From assembly GCF_000622005.1 (NCBI RefSeq), contig NZ_KK211384.1:12434-76433 (forward strand): DNA of 64,000 nt, written 5' to 3'. Source of the stretch: Anaerovibrio sp. RM50. GTDB lineage: Bacteria; Bacillota; Negativicutes; Selenomonadales; Selenomonadaceae. This document shows positions 42,811 to 52,418 of the stretch, piece after piece; positions within the stretch are counted from its first letter, which is position 1, and each line of letters starts with the position of its first letter. The translations under genes were made by a program, and so were the position numbers. The notes beneath the pieces are model-generated. The model ran no database searches, had not been told where the DNA came from, and saw only the letters and a list, made by a program, of their open reading frames with translations.

Positions 42811-43355
42811 TCATCGCCATCAGTTTTAGTATACTTTTCTTTAAGCCAAATAAGCCGGCTGTAAATGTTGTTTTCAATGGTATCCACTCTGCCAGTGGCC
42901 TTATTTTCCAATGTTATATGCATAACCACCTTATGGGGCAATTCCTTTTCAAAGGTAATATCCCTTATATTCACATATTGCCTGGCATCACTGCTGGAAA
43001 TTGGTTGACCATTAAGAGAAAACACCCCTTTACCCTCCGGGTCAGTATAAAACTGCAGTCTGTCAGTCACTTCCCCATCATAATCCACCCGCTGAAGGAA
43101 TAATTTATGACTGCCCGTAACATCAAGATCATAGGCGCACCTTACCCTTTGACTGACGATATTGGTAATGGTCCTGATTTCCTCCACATAGGCCCATTGG
43201 CTTGCAATTTTAATATAATTGCGGCAAAACACCCCATAGGCCGTCATCAACGCTGTCATCAGCGCAATACATAATGGCAGGCACACCAAAATTTCAGTCA
43301 GGGTAAAGCCCCCATCGTCATAGGCCCTCCCTATTTTCGGCCTCATAATTTGCAT
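42807..43355 (-). CDS. prepilin-type (PilW-like) minor pilin
   Basis: The 182-residue protein has a class III prepilin signal: a charged leader ending in GG then FTLTEILVCLPLCIALMTAL, with the conserved glutamate at mature position 5. The rest is mixed beta. It overlaps both neighbours by 4 and 38 nt, which shows tight coupling. Minor pilins of this kind prime pilus assembly. Confidence 0.75.
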   Translation of the reverse strand: MQIMRPKIGRAYDDGGFTLTEILVCLPLCIALMTALMTAYGVFCRNYIKIASQWAYVEEIRTITNIVSQRVRCAYDLDVTGSHKLFLQRVDYDGEVTDRLQFYTDPEGKGVFSLNGQPISSSDARQYVNIRDITFEKELPHKVVMHITLENKATGRVDTIENNIYSRLIWLKEKYTKTDGDE

Positions 43356-43536
43356 TTTCCATTTCCACCCTGTCTATATATTCCTGTCTGGCCAGTTCCT
43401 CCAAAAAACGCTGTTCCATTTTAACTGAATCCTCATACACCAAAAAGCTGAATTTCACCATCCCTGCCAGGGACAGGAGAAAAATCCCCAAAAGCAGTAC
43501 ATCTATAACCACAAACCCTGCATCATCTTTACTCAA
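43318..43536 (-). CDS. very short prepilin-like protein (PilV-like)
   Basis: The 72-residue protein has a hydrophobic N-terminal helix after a glycine (DDAGFVVIDVLLLGIFLLSL) and a charged helix, without the globular head of a full minor pilin. Mature position 5 is I/D instead of glutamate, so its signal is atypical. The start is TTG 43536, 8 nt inside the previous gene's end. Confidence 0.5.
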   Translation of the reverse strand: MSKDDAGFVVIDVLLLGIFLLSLAGMVKFSFLVYEDSVKMEQRFLEELARQEYIDRVEMENANYEAENREGL

Positions 43537-43969
43537 TTCGTATCCGCCCCACTCTGTCTACCACCACTTTGCGGCTTTTGTCTTTCAGCCGCAGCTTAAA
43601 GGTACAATTGGAGGTTTCCCCATTCCTATGGAAAACCGTTTCCTGCCTGTTGCAGATCAACATAAATCCCGGAGGTAGGGACCAGGACTCCCTGGTTTTA
43701 TTACCAATCCGACACGTATATCCTCCGCCTTCCTCATCAACCACCAATTTAGGCAATTTATTATTATCCCTATAACCCTTTGCGACAAAAATATCCATAT
43801 CTCCAGATAATTTTTTCACGTATTCCAGACGCTTGACCAGAAGGCTTACTTCATAATCCAGCCTATACTGGTCAACAAAACCTATGGTGGGCAGTGCTAT
43901 TCCAAGGACTGCAGCCATTATAACTACCGCTATTATAACCTCCACAATACTGGAGCCCCTGTCCAGCAC
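43529..43969 (-). CDS. prepilin-type (GspH/FimT-like) minor pilin
   Basis: The 146-residue protein begins with a prepilin signal, LDRG then SSIVEVIIAVVIMAAVLGIA, with the glutamate at mature position 5, and has a C-terminal domain ending KVVVDRVGRIRI like GspH/FimT proteins. The only start codon near the signal is GTG 43969, inside the 3' end of the peptidase gene (37-nt overlap); the frame is open far upstream but that part is antisense to nothing conserved and would lack a signal peptide. Confidence 0.7.
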   Translation of the reverse strand: MLDRGSSIVEVIIAVVIMAAVLGIALPTIGFVDQYRLDYEVSLLVKRLEYVKKLSGDMDIFVAKGYRDNNKLPKLVVDEEGGGYTCRIGNKTRESWSLPPGFMLICNRQETVFHRNGETSNCTFKLRLKDKSRKVVVDRVGRIRIE

Positions 43970-44553
43970 AACAAAGTCAAATACATACCGATTATTTCCT
44001 CCCCATAAATTAGCCCCACAGAGCTTCCTATTGCCAAAAAGGGCCCGAAGGGAATGGCTTTCTTCCTGTATTTCCATAGGCTGTCCACCCCATCTTTCAT
44101 TACCACCATCAACAAATAAAAAACTACATATAATCCCCCAATGGCAAAGGAGGCATACAGTGCCGTTACGGAAGCCTGGGGCCCCAGCCAAATGCCGGCA
44201 GCAGCTCCCAGCTTTACATCCCCCATGCCCAGGCTTTCCTTTGACATGTATCGTATAAGGAACAAAACACCCCCAAAGACTGCTGCCCCTATAAGAACAT
44301 CTCCCGGGTGTCTCTCCGGCAACAGTCCGCAAATCACCAAGCCTATTAGCCCCATTACTGCCACCAGCCCGTTAAAGAGCCGCTTATAGTAATAATCCAG
44401 TATCCCCAAAGGCACAAGGGTAATGTTAAATAGTGGAATAATCCACCATCTGTTCATGGATTGGGAAAGAAATAGCTCCCCGGCAGTTATGCAAAGGTAT
44501 AAAACTGTCACTTCCCAAAAATGTTTCCTTATCAATTCCAGTGCTTCCATCAT
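43933..44553 (-). CDS. pilD: prepilin peptidase PilD-like (A24 family, short form)
   Basis: The 206-residue protein has several membrane helices and the two catalytic aspartates in GILDYYYKRL and LGMGDVKLGAAAG. The N-terminal cysteine-containing methyltransferase domain of classical PilD is missing, so it may cleave but not N-methylate, or use a shortened form. ATG 44553 overlaps the pilin stop. Confidence 0.85.
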   Translation of the reverse strand: MMEALELIRKHFWEVTVLYLCITAGELFLSQSMNRWWIIPLFNITLVPLGILDYYYKRLFNGLVAVMGLIGLVICGLLPERHPGDVLIGAAVFGGVLFLIRYMSKESLGMGDVKLGAAAGIWLGPQASVTALYASFAIGGLYVVFYLLMVVMKDGVDSLWKYRKKAIPFGPFLAIGSSVGLIYGEEIIGMYLTLLCWTGAPVLWRL

Positions 44554-44957
44554 TACGCCCCGCCATCAGACTTGTCCTGCCGCCCGAAATCTGCCAAAGG
44601 GTGCCCATCACAAAGAGCCTCCTTTTCCTCAGTGTCTATGGTATATTCTGTATCGGAAATCTCCCCCACCGTTCCGTCCCGAAGAAGATATTTACCCTTG
44701 GGAGGCCTAATATCCGAGGCATTCTTTACATAGTCCTCCAAATCACCCAAAACTGACGGATATTGACCTGTTTCCGTATAATACATCATAATTGCCCCGT
44801 CAATGGTCTGCAGATCCGCCTGTATTCTTGCCGTATTGGCCATTGCAATGGCATTATTGTATTTGGGCACTGCCACAGCCAAAATAATGCCCACAATTGA
44901 AATATAAATAATCAGCTCCAACATGGAAAAACCCGCTTCATTTCTGAAATTCTTCAC
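44553..44957 (-). CDS. major pilin or pseudopilin (PilA/GspG-like)
   Basis: The 134-residue protein has the prepilin signal NEAG then FSMLELIIYISIVGIILAVA, glutamate at mature position 5, and a short globular part (IDGAIMMYYTETGQYPSVLG) similar to GspG. GTG start with AGGAGGG ahead. Only one gene of this type is in the cluster, so it is the likely fibre subunit. Confidence 0.85.
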   Translation of the reverse strand: MKNFRNEAGFSMLELIIYISIVGIILAVAVPKYNNAIAMANTARIQADLQTIDGAIMMYYTETGQYPSVLGDLEDYVKNASDIRPPKGKYLLRDGTVGEISDTEYTIDTEEKEALCDGHPLADFGRQDKSDGGA

Positions 44958-44969
44958 CTTCTGCCCTCC

Positions 44970-46157
44970 TTAAAAATAGGCCGTCATCAGCTCCAGCATC
45001 GGCCACACAATACTTATTACAATAAAACCGATAACAATGCCCAAAAACGCCACTATCACCGGCTCAGCCATGGTTTCAATTATATGCACTCCCTTTTCAG
45101 CCTCATCAAGACAATATTCGCTGCCGTAATGCAGCATGGTCCCCAGTTCCCCGGAGCCCTCTCCCGCCGCTATCATACTTCTTATTACCTCAGGATATAA
45201 TTCATCCTTCATACAGCTCTGAAGGCTGTTTCCCCTGAACAGTCTTTCCCCCATTTCCAGAAAGCTGTCCCCCAGAAACACGTTGGTACACAGGGGAGCG
45301 CAGTTGGCCATGGCCTTGTCAATAACAATTCCGCTGTCCAAAAGCATAGCCAAGGTACCCAGCAATACGCCCAAATCCTTCATGAGCCAAAGTCTGCCCC
45401 AAAATGGCAGTCTCAGCAATATTCTGTCCATAATCCTGCCCCAAGTATGGCTTCTGCGGATGGCAATTATTCCCATAACCAACAACACCATGATGGCAAA
45501 TACTGCGCCCAACCTTTCCGCCGGTGTATTGGATATGGTAATCAGAATCCTTGTGGGCCAGGGCAAATCCAGGGATAAATCACCAAATACCCCAAGCACC
45601 ACCGGCAAAACTCCAAGGATTATAAATGTCAAGGAACAAAGGCTCAAAATCGACAAAAATAACGGATACATCATAGCCATCTTAAAGCTCTGACGCAGCT
45701 TATCCCGTTTTTCAAAGCTCTGTGCCAAAGAAAGAAATACCCACTCCAGATTCCCCCCAAATTCCCCTGCCTCCACCATGGCAATTTCCTGGGAGCTGTA
45801 AAGTCTTCCACAGGCTGACATGGCATTGGCCAGAGAGTTACCCCCGGACAGTTTTTCCTTAAGACTGCCCCCAATATAATTTCCCGTCTCCATGAGCCCC
45901 ACCACCTGGTTTATTGGGAGACCAGCCCTCATGAGAATAGCCCCTTGGCGATAAAACTGACTCTTTTGGTTTTTATTGTCTTTTCTTTTTGCCTTCAAAA
46001 AATTCAGAAAAAGGTTGCTGTTCTTTTCCCTAAGCTCCAGTATTATCATCCCCTGGGATTTTAAATTCTCATAGGCAATGGTCCTGTTCTCTGCCTCAAT
46101 AATCCCCTGGCTGCGTTTACCCGCATCATCTAAAACAGTGTATCCGTAATTATTCAT
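44970..46157 (-). CDS. pilC: pilus assembly inner-membrane platform PilC/GspF
   Basis: The 395-residue protein has the two GspF repeats, each with FYRQGAILMRAGLPI- or LLGTLAMLLDSGIVI-type starts and membrane helices around 165-220 and at the C terminus. It anchors the motor ATPases to the pilus base. ATGA overlap with the pilT stop. Confidence 0.92.
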   Translation of the reverse strand: MNNYGYTVLDDAGKRSQGIIEAENRTIAYENLKSQGMIILELREKNSNLFLNFLKAKRKDNKNQKSQFYRQGAILMRAGLPINQVVGLMETGNYIGGSLKEKLSGGNSLANAMSACGRLYSSQEIAMVEAGEFGGNLEWVFLSLAQSFEKRDKLRQSFKMAMMYPLFLSILSLCSLTFIILGVLPVVLGVFGDLSLDLPWPTRILITISNTPAERLGAVFAIMVLLVMGIIAIRRSHTWGRIMDRILLRLPFWGRLWLMKDLGVLLGTLAMLLDSGIVIDKAMANCAPLCTNVFLGDSFLEMGERLFRGNSLQSCMKDELYPEVIRSMIAAGEGSGELGTMLHYGSEYCLDEAEKGVHIIETMAEPVIVAFLGIVIGFIVISIVWPMLELMTAYF

Positions 46158-47161
46158 AAAGCCTTATCCAGTGCCTTATCCAGTGCCTTATCCAATGCCA
46201 TTTCCATGGTCTGCATTCCCTGGGAAACTCCCGACTGCATTACAGATTGCAGCAGTTCATACTTGCCCTTTCTTATTATGTTGGCCACTGCATTATTGCC
46301 GTGGAGTACCTCCACTGCACAATGTAATTCACTGTCCCTTCCCATATATAGCTTTTGTGTGCATATCCCCCTTAATGAGGAAGCCAGCATACTTCGGGCC
46401 AAATTCTGCTTCTCCTCGGGAAACATACTGATAAACCGCTCCACAGTTTCCACCGCCCCTCCAGTGTGCATGGTGGCAATAACATAATGGCCGGAGGCAG
46501 CGGCACTAAGGGCTGCCTGACAAGTTGCCCCATCACGCAGCTCTGCAATCATAATCACATCGGGATTTTCCCGCATGGCACTGGCAATCCCCCTTTCATA
46601 GCTAAGAAAATCCTTTCCCAGCTCCTGCTGGCTGAACAGGCATCTGCCCCGGGGATAAAGAAATTCCACCGGATCCTCCAGTGTGAGAATATGATATTCC
46701 TTCTTCTTGTTCATTTCTGCCAAAAATGAGGAAACTGTGGTGGTCTTGCCAGCCCCCGTGGCTCCTGTCACCAGCAAAAGGCCGTCCTTGTAATTTATAA
46801 ACTGCCGGATATTCCCGGCCTGGCCTAACTCCTCCAATAGAGGAATCTCGTGGGGCAATAGTCTGAAAGCAAATGCTATATTTCCCCGCTGGCGGTAAAT
46901 ATGCACCCGATACCGCCTCCCTGACACTTCCCATGTAAAATCTACTTCCTTTCGTTTCAGGAAATCCTCCTGCTGATTGCGGTCGGTAATGCGGGAAAAT
47001 ATTTTCCATATATCCTCCTTGATAGTTACATCATCCCCCATCATTAACCTTCCCCTCCGTCGGAAAAATACCGGCATTCCCTCTGATATAAAGACATCGG
47101 ATACTCCCCTATCTGCAAACTCAGACAGCAGCTCCTCAAATTTCTTTCCACCTAATCCCAT
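46154..47161 (-). CDS. pilT: twitching/retraction ATPase PilT
   Basis: The 335-residue protein contains Walker A VTGATGAGKTTTVSSFLAEM, the Asp box ILTLEDPVEF, Walker B PDVIMIAELRD and the His box IATMHTGG, all typical of PilT. It disassembles the pilus so that the fibre retracts. The C-terminal tail carries three copies of LDKA made by a 12-nt tandem repeat (46161-46196), which is unusual. GTAGGAGG precedes the ATG. Confidence 0.9.
   Translation of the reverse strand: MGLGGKKFEELLSEFADRGVSDVFISEGMPVFFRRRGRLMMGDDVTIKEDIWKIFSRITDRNQQEDFLKRKEVDFTWEVSGRRYRVHIYRQRGNIAFAFRLLPHEIPLLEELGQAGNIRQFINYKDGLLLVTGATGAGKTTTVSSFLAEMNKKKEYHILTLEDPVEFLYPRGRCLFSQQELGKDFLSYERGIASAMRENPDVIMIAELRDGATCQAALSAAASGHYVIATMHTGGAVETVERFISMFPEEKQNLARSMLASSLRGICTQKLYMGRDSELHCAVEVLHGNNAVANIIRKGKYELLQSVMQSGVSQGMQTMEMALDKALDKALDKAL
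46161..46196 (-). repeat. three 12-bp tandem repeats at the 3' end of pilT
   Basis: The unit GCCTTATCCAGT occurs at 46161-46172 and 46173-46184, with a one-base variant at 46185-46196. Units of 12 nt keep the frame, so copy number changes would only alter tail length. Confidence 0.85.
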
Positions 47162-47172
47162 ATACCTTCCTC

Positions 47173-48444
47173 CTACTCATTGCATATTCTAATTATCTCT
47201 TCAATTTCCACCAGCCCTGCCTTGGCCTTCTCAATGCCATCCTCCCACATGGTTTTCATATCTGTGTTTTTTATTGCTTCCTCCAGCTCCCCTAGGGTTG
47301 GTCCATAACTGATACATTGCTGAAGGTCACTGTCAATAATAAGCAGCTCCTGAATGGCCACTCTCCCCCTAATCCCCCGTCCCCTGCATTTATCACAGCC
47401 ACAACGACGGTACAGCAATAGTCCGGGCTCGTAATTATCCCCCAATGCTTTGGCAATACTGCTGTCCGGCAACACGTCATAAACTTCACAGCAATGGGGG
47501 CAAAGTCTGGGGACCAGTCGCTGGGCCACAATTCCTCTTAAGGCAATGGCCAGCAAAAAGGGCTTAATTCCCATATCCAGGAGCCTGTAAATTACCTTGA
47601 CGGCACTGGAGGTATGAACCGTGGCAAAAACCAGATGCCCCGTAAGGGAGCTCTTTACCAGCATCTTTGCCACCTCATGGCTTCTCACCTCTCCGATGGC
47701 CAGAATATCGTAATCCTGTCTTAAGACAGCCTTTAAGGCCTCTTCAAAATCCAGCTTGATTTTCGTATTAACCTGCATCTGATTAATTCCGTAAAGCTGA
47801 TATTCCACAGGGTCCTCGATAGTAACAATATTCTTGGCACTGTCATTTAAGTAATGGAGTGCCCCATACAAAGTGGTGGTTTTTCCTGAATTAACAGGCC
47901 CCGCCATAATAACTGCACCGCTGGGCTCCCTGCACAGTCCCATAAATTTTTCTTTGTTCTCCTGGGAAAAATCCAGACTATCTATATCCATAAAGCCCCC
48001 GGCCCGGTTCAGCAGTCTGAGTACCGCCTTTTCCCCTTTGATGAGAGGCACAATGGATACCCTCACATCAATTTCCTGCTGCCCGAAGCTGTAGGAAAAC
48101 CTTCCATCCTGGGGAAGTCGGTTCTCTGCAATATTCAGCTGACACATTATTTTGATACGTGAAATAACATTGCTGTACAGCTCCATGGGAATCTGGTCGT
48201 AAACCGTCTCCAGATTTCCGTCAATCCTGTAGCGAAGCCGCCCCACCACATTTCCCGGCTCCACGTGAATATCGGAGGCATTCTGCTCCAGGGCCTCCTG
48301 AAGAATATTATTCACCAGCTCTACCACAGGTGAGCGGTCATTTACTGTCTTAACGGGAATAGCCATGGGAGCATTATAGGTGGCGGCACTGCGCTTGGCT
48401 GTATCAAATAATTCTTTAAAACTTTTCTTATTTTTAGGCTTCAT
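47173..48444 (-). CDS. pilB: pilus extension ATPase PilB/GspE
   Basis: This motor ATPase drives pilus polymerisation. The 423-residue protein lacks the long N-terminal domain of classical PilB and starts near the core: VELVNNILQEALEQNASDIHVEP, Walker A IMAGPVNSGKTTTLYGAL, the Asp box IVTIEDPVEYQL, Walker B DYDILAIGEVRSHEV, and a tetracysteine zinc site (CPHC and CGCDKC). The start at 48444 follows AAAGGAAAA; a TTG at 48507 is possible but lacks a clear site. Confidence 0.9.
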   Translation of the reverse strand: MKPKNKKSFKELFDTAKRSAATYNAPMAIPVKTVNDRSPVVELVNNILQEALEQNASDIHVEPGNVVGRLRYRIDGNLETVYDQIPMELYSNVISRIKIMCQLNIAENRLPQDGRFSYSFGQQEIDVRVSIVPLIKGEKAVLRLLNRAGGFMDIDSLDFSQENKEKFMGLCREPSGAVIMAGPVNSGKTTTLYGALHYLNDSAKNIVTIEDPVEYQLYGINQMQVNTKIKLDFEEALKAVLRQDYDILAIGEVRSHEVAKMLVKSSLTGHLVFATVHTSSAVKVIYRLLDMGIKPFLLAIALRGIVAQRLVPRLCPHCCEVYDVLPDSSIAKALGDNYEPGLLLYRRCGCDKCRGRGIRGRVAIQELLIIDSDLQQCISYGPTLGELEEAIKNTDMKTMWEDGIEKAKAGLVEIEEIIRICNE

Positions 48445-48554
48445 ACTAATTTTCCTTTGTGATATTCCATTTTCACTTTCTTTATTAAATATTTTATCAC
48501 TACTCAAAATATTTTCAATACATTTTATTGAAATTCCAAATATATTTTTGTAAA

Positions 48555-48592
48555 AAGTAAAAAACTGTGGTGATTTTTTATATCACCACAGT
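48555..48592 (-). terminator. Rho-independent terminator of addBA
   Basis: ACTGTGGTGAT/ATCACCACAGT arms (48564-48574, 48582-48592) are followed on the - strand by TTTTTTAC. Confidence 0.9.
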
Positions 48593-48624
48593 CCATTAAA
48601 ACATTTTGTAAAATTATTGAATCA

Positions 48625-51600
48625 TCAAATAGAAATCACGCTGCTGTCGTGAAGCATGTACAGATACCTTTCCGCCACTTTTATGCCCAGTATGGATTCT
48701 GCGGCGGCAGTATAAAGCTTCAGCTGCAATTCATAACGTTTCTTTACTGCCTCCGGATCTGTATCCCTGTCAGTCTTGTAATCCAGCAACACATAGGTGC
48801 CGTCAGTCTCCTTAAACAGCACGTCGATAACACCCTGGCTGAAGATATATTCTCCCTCCACGTCGTCGTAATAATCACTGGCCGCCAGCATGCGGCTAAA
48901 AGGAAGCTCCCGCCAAAGCTCAGTGGCATTTTTCAGCCGCTGGCCAATATCCGTCTTAAAGAAAGCGGCCACCGCTTTTACATTTACGTATGCCGACTGC
49001 TCCTGACTCATGATTTCATTGGTCACCATAGCTGTAAGCTGATTTTTCACGTCCCTGGCATCCAGTTTTCCGGACAAATCCAGATGCTGCATAACGGAGT
49101 GCATAAGGGTTCCATATTCGTTGCCCTTAAGACCAGCCTTTCCCTCTGCCTCCTGAATAAATCTTGGCCGATTGAAGATATACTCCTGATGCTGGGCTGC
49201 CAGCTGACAGCTCCCCTCCATGATTCCTTCACCTACTGCCTTCTCCGCAAAGCGGCGCTTCAGTTCAGAAACGGTGAGCTTGGCCGGGACCTCTCTGGTC
49301 CCACCATAATCATAATCAAGGGTTAACTGGGCCATCAATGACTCCATATCCCCTTCCGCCTCTTCCTTTAAATGCAACTCTTCACCATTGCGCACCGCCT
49401 GAAGAATATCCCTTTCCACTTCTTCAGCCCGGCCTGCCCCCGTAATTGCACCAGCCTCTATCACAGAAACTGTCCAGTTGGATTCCTTGCCCATGGCATC
49501 GGGAATAGCCACCCGATTTTTGGCAATGCCGGAATATTCCACCAATGGTTCCCCGTCAGGGTGATGGGCTACTGCCCTGGCCACCCAGTCAGCGTAGGAA
49601 TTAACTGACAGAAGTGTATGCACCGGCAAAACCTTATCAGTTGTATCAATATGCTGGCACCACTTGGCCGCCTTGCCTTCCAGCCCATGACTTCTGCCCA
49701 CCATAATCAGCTTTTCCCTGGCTCTTGTCATGGCCACATAAAGGACACGCAGCTCCTCTGCCTGCAGTTCCCGCAGCCATTTGGCCTTTACGGCCTGACG
49801 GGCAAAGGTTTCATATTTTGCCATTAATTCCGGGTCCACGTATTTAATGCCCATGCCCATATCCTTATGAACCAGCACATCATCATTTAAATCCATTGTA
49901 TTGAATTTCTTGCACATATCCGCAATAACAACCACGGGAAACTCTAGACCCTTACTCTTGTGAATGGTCATTACACGAACCACGTCCTCACCTTCCCCAA
50001 GGGTTCTGGCCATGGACAGGTCCGTTTCCATATCCGTCATGCGCTGGATAAACCGCAGAAAACGGAACAGCCCCTGATAATCAGTGCTTTGGAATTCCTG
50101 GGCCCGGGTTATCAGCATACGCAGATTGGCCTGGCGGAGGATACCGCCTTTAAGGCTGCCCACGTAATCATAATACCCCGTATCCCGGAAAATCTGCCAG
50201 ATAAGCTCAGGAACACTGACTTGTCTGGAAAGCTGCCGCCAAATACTCAGCTGATTCAAAAATCCGTCCACCTTCTCCTTTATCCCACCATCCAGCTCCG
50301 ATTCCGGGGTATTGGCTGCCAGCAGGGCAGTATACATATCCTCATCCTTTGCTGAGGCCTTCAGTCTGGCCAAATCAGCAGCACTTAGCCCCACTATTGG
50401 TGAAAACAGCACCGCCGCCAAATGGATATCCTGCTGGGCGTTGTCAATTACCGACAGCAAGGAGTGCATAGTCTGGATTTCAGTGGTCTGGAAAAATCCA
50501 TCACTGGTGTTGGCGTACACGGGGATATCATTCTGCTGGAGAATCTCCTGTAAAACCTCCGCCTTGCCCTTGGTGGCCCTTAGGAGAATTACCATATCCC
50601 GCCACGTTACAGGACGATACCCCTTATTATCCGTATAATCCTTGTCAAAGACCATTTTACCGCTGGCCTTGATTTCCTTCAGGCGGTGGGCAATATACTG
50701 GGCCTCCAGCTCGAAGTCCGCCAGATCTTCCATATCCTCCTGCCCTTCATTTTCCTCATCAGCGGCATCGAAATCCAAATCTATCAGGGCCAGCTCCACG
50801 TTTTTATCCATAAGCTCCCCATAGTCCGGCTCCACGTAGCCATAAGGCACCCCCTCATTAAGCATGGCCCGTTCATCGTATTCAATTTCATTTGGATCAG
50901 GGGTCATCACCTGGGCAAAAACGTAGTTTATGGCCGAAAGAATCTCCCTACGGCTGCGGAAATTCCGCCCCAAAGTAATAAGCTCCCCCTCCTGATTATC
51001 AGTCTTTTCATAGGCCCTGTATTTTTTCAGGAAAAGTCTGGCCTCCGAGGAACGGAAGCCATATATGCTCTGCTTTACATCTCCCACAGTAAATGTATTG
51101 GCGTTGCCCTCGCCGGTAATGAGCCCCACAATAAATTCCTGCACCTCATTGGTGTCCTGATACTCATCCACCATAATCTCCTGATAGCGTTTTCTAAGCT
51201 CCAGGGCTATTTCCGAAGGCTTCATTTCCCCCGGGGCGGCATCAGGAGATTTTAAAATCTCCAGGGCAAAATGCTCCACATCACTGAAATCCATAATATT
51301 TTTCTTTCTTTTGGCGTCACTATATGCCTTGGAAAAATCCTTCACCATGGTTACAATACAGGATACATCCCCCACAGCAGCATTAAGCTCCTCCAGCAGC
51401 ACCTCTTCATCATCCTGCACAAAGGACTGTATCTCCTCAAGAATCCCCTTCAGCTCCTTTGCCACAACGCTAAAGGCCTCTTTAACCTCCGGCTCCATAT
51501 CCTTTAATTTCCCCGGCATTCTTGGCACACCCGACATTTTGGACAGGGCCTCATAAATATCGTGCCACCCCTGTTCAAGGGCAGTATCCAGTGACGTCAC

Positions 51601-52416
51601 CACATCATCATAGCCAGCCACCAGATCTTCAAACTTTTCCCGTACCTTTGGAGCCTCAAAATTCACCACAATACTTTTCAGTTCAGCCAAACACTGTCTC
51701 GCAGGGGCCATGCGGCAGATGATTTCTTCCTTCATCACCGGCCACCACTTGGTTTCCTGCAAAGAAACAATCGGCCCCCCATTGCCCAAATAATCCTGTT
51801 CCAGCTGGCTTAACCACAAATCCGGAAAGGGCTGATTGCGGGACTTTTCATATAGCTTCAGCACAATATCGTAAAGGGCAGAATCCCCTCTGTCGGTGCC
51901 GTATTTATCTGCAAACCGTTGGAGAGCCGAATCCCCCGAGCTGTATTTTTCCTCAAACATATCCTCCAGCACGTCCTGCTGAAGTATAATCAGCTCATTT
52001 TCATTGGCAATGCGAAACTTTGGGTCCATGTCTATAGCATTAAAATTGTTTTTTACCACAGTCTGGCAGAAGGAATCTATAGTGGAAATGGCAGCACCCG
52101 AAAGAAGTATCATCTGCCGCTCCAGCCGTCTTATCATGTTCTTGTCTGAATTCCCTTCCTCCATGGCCTGGGCAATGGCCCCCTGAAGCCGCTTCTTTAT
52201 ACGCTGCTTCATTTCCTCTGCCGCCGCCCTGGTAAAGGTAACAACCAGCAGACGGTCCACGTCCCATGCTTTTTCATCCTTGGACGGATCCCTAAGCAAA
52301 TGGGACACAACCCGTTCCACCAGCACCGCTGTCTTTCCGGAGCCTGCAGCCGCCGAAACCAATATATTTTTATCATCATTGTTGATGGCAAGCTTTTGTT
52401 CCTGTGACCACTCCAC
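48625..52416 (-). CDS. addA: helicase-exonuclease AddAB subunit AddA
   Basis: AddA is the UvrD-like 3'-5' helicase and nuclease of the double-strand-break repair enzyme AddAB. The 1263-residue protein has Walker A VSAAAGSGKTAVLVERV, Walker B EIMVDEYQDTNEVQ, motif III-VI (GDVKQSIYGFR, TIHKSKGLEFPVV, YVAMTRAREKLIM) and a C-terminal RecB nuclease domain (GVIDVLFKET, VLLDYKTD). GTG start, with GGAGGAG at the end of addB. Confidence 0.96.
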   Translation of the reverse strand: MEWSQEQKLAINNDDKNILVSAAAGSGKTAVLVERVVSHLLRDPSKDEKAWDVDRLLVVTFTRAAAEEMKQRIKKRLQGAIAQAMEEGNSDKNMIRRLERQMILLSGAAISTIDSFCQTVVKNNFNAIDMDPKFRIANENELIILQQDVLEDMFEEKYSSGDSALQRFADKYGTDRGDSALYDIVLKLYEKSRNQPFPDLWLSQLEQDYLGNGGPIVSLQETKWWPVMKEEIICRMAPARQCLAELKSIVVNFEAPKVREKFEDLVAGYDDVVTSLDTALEQGWHDIYEALSKMSGVPRMPGKLKDMEPEVKEAFSVVAKELKGILEEIQSFVQDDEEVLLEELNAAVGDVSCIVTMVKDFSKAYSDAKRKKNIMDFSDVEHFALEILKSPDAAPGEMKPSEIALELRKRYQEIMVDEYQDTNEVQEFIVGLITGEGNANTFTVGDVKQSIYGFRSSEARLFLKKYRAYEKTDNQEGELITLGRNFRSRREILSAINYVFAQVMTPDPNEIEYDERAMLNEGVPYGYVEPDYGELMDKNVELALIDLDFDAADEENEGQEDMEDLADFELEAQYIAHRLKEIKASGKMVFDKDYTDNKGYRPVTWRDMVILLRATKGKAEVLQEILQQNDIPVYANTSDGFFQTTEIQTMHSLLSVIDNAQQDIHLAAVLFSPIVGLSAADLARLKASAKDEDMYTALLAANTPESELDGGIKEKVDGFLNQLSIWRQLSRQVSVPELIWQIFRDTGYYDYVGSLKGGILRQANLRMLITRAQEFQSTDYQGLFRFLRFIQRMTDMETDLSMARTLGEGEDVVRVMTIHKSKGLEFPVVVIADMCKKFNTMDLNDDVLVHKDMGMGIKYVDPELMAKYETFARQAVKAKWLRELQAEELRVLYVAMTRAREKLIMVGRSHGLEGKAAKWCQHIDTTDKVLPVHTLLSVNSYADWVARAVAHHPDGEPLVEYSGIAKNRVAIPDAMGKESNWTVSVIEAGAITGAGRAEEVERDILQAVRNGEELHLKEEAEGDMESLMAQLTLDYDYGGTREVPAKLTVSELKRRFAEKAVGEGIMEGSCQLAAQHQEYIFNRPRFIQEAEGKAGLKGNEYGTLMHSVMQHLDLSGKLDARDVKNQLTAMVTNEIMSQEQSAYVNVKAVAAFFKTDIGQRLKNATELWRELPFSRMLAASDYYDDVEGEYIFSQGVIDVLFKETDGTYVLLDYKTDRDTDPEAVKKRYELQLKLYTAAAESILGIKVAERYLYMLHDSSVISI

Positions 52417-52418
52417 TT

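Noticed and set aside
43970-44332. Long N-terminal extension of the pilin-like gene at 43529
   Set aside because: It overlaps the prepilin peptidase gene and is rich in cysteine and glycine; the prepilin signal starts at GTG 43969.
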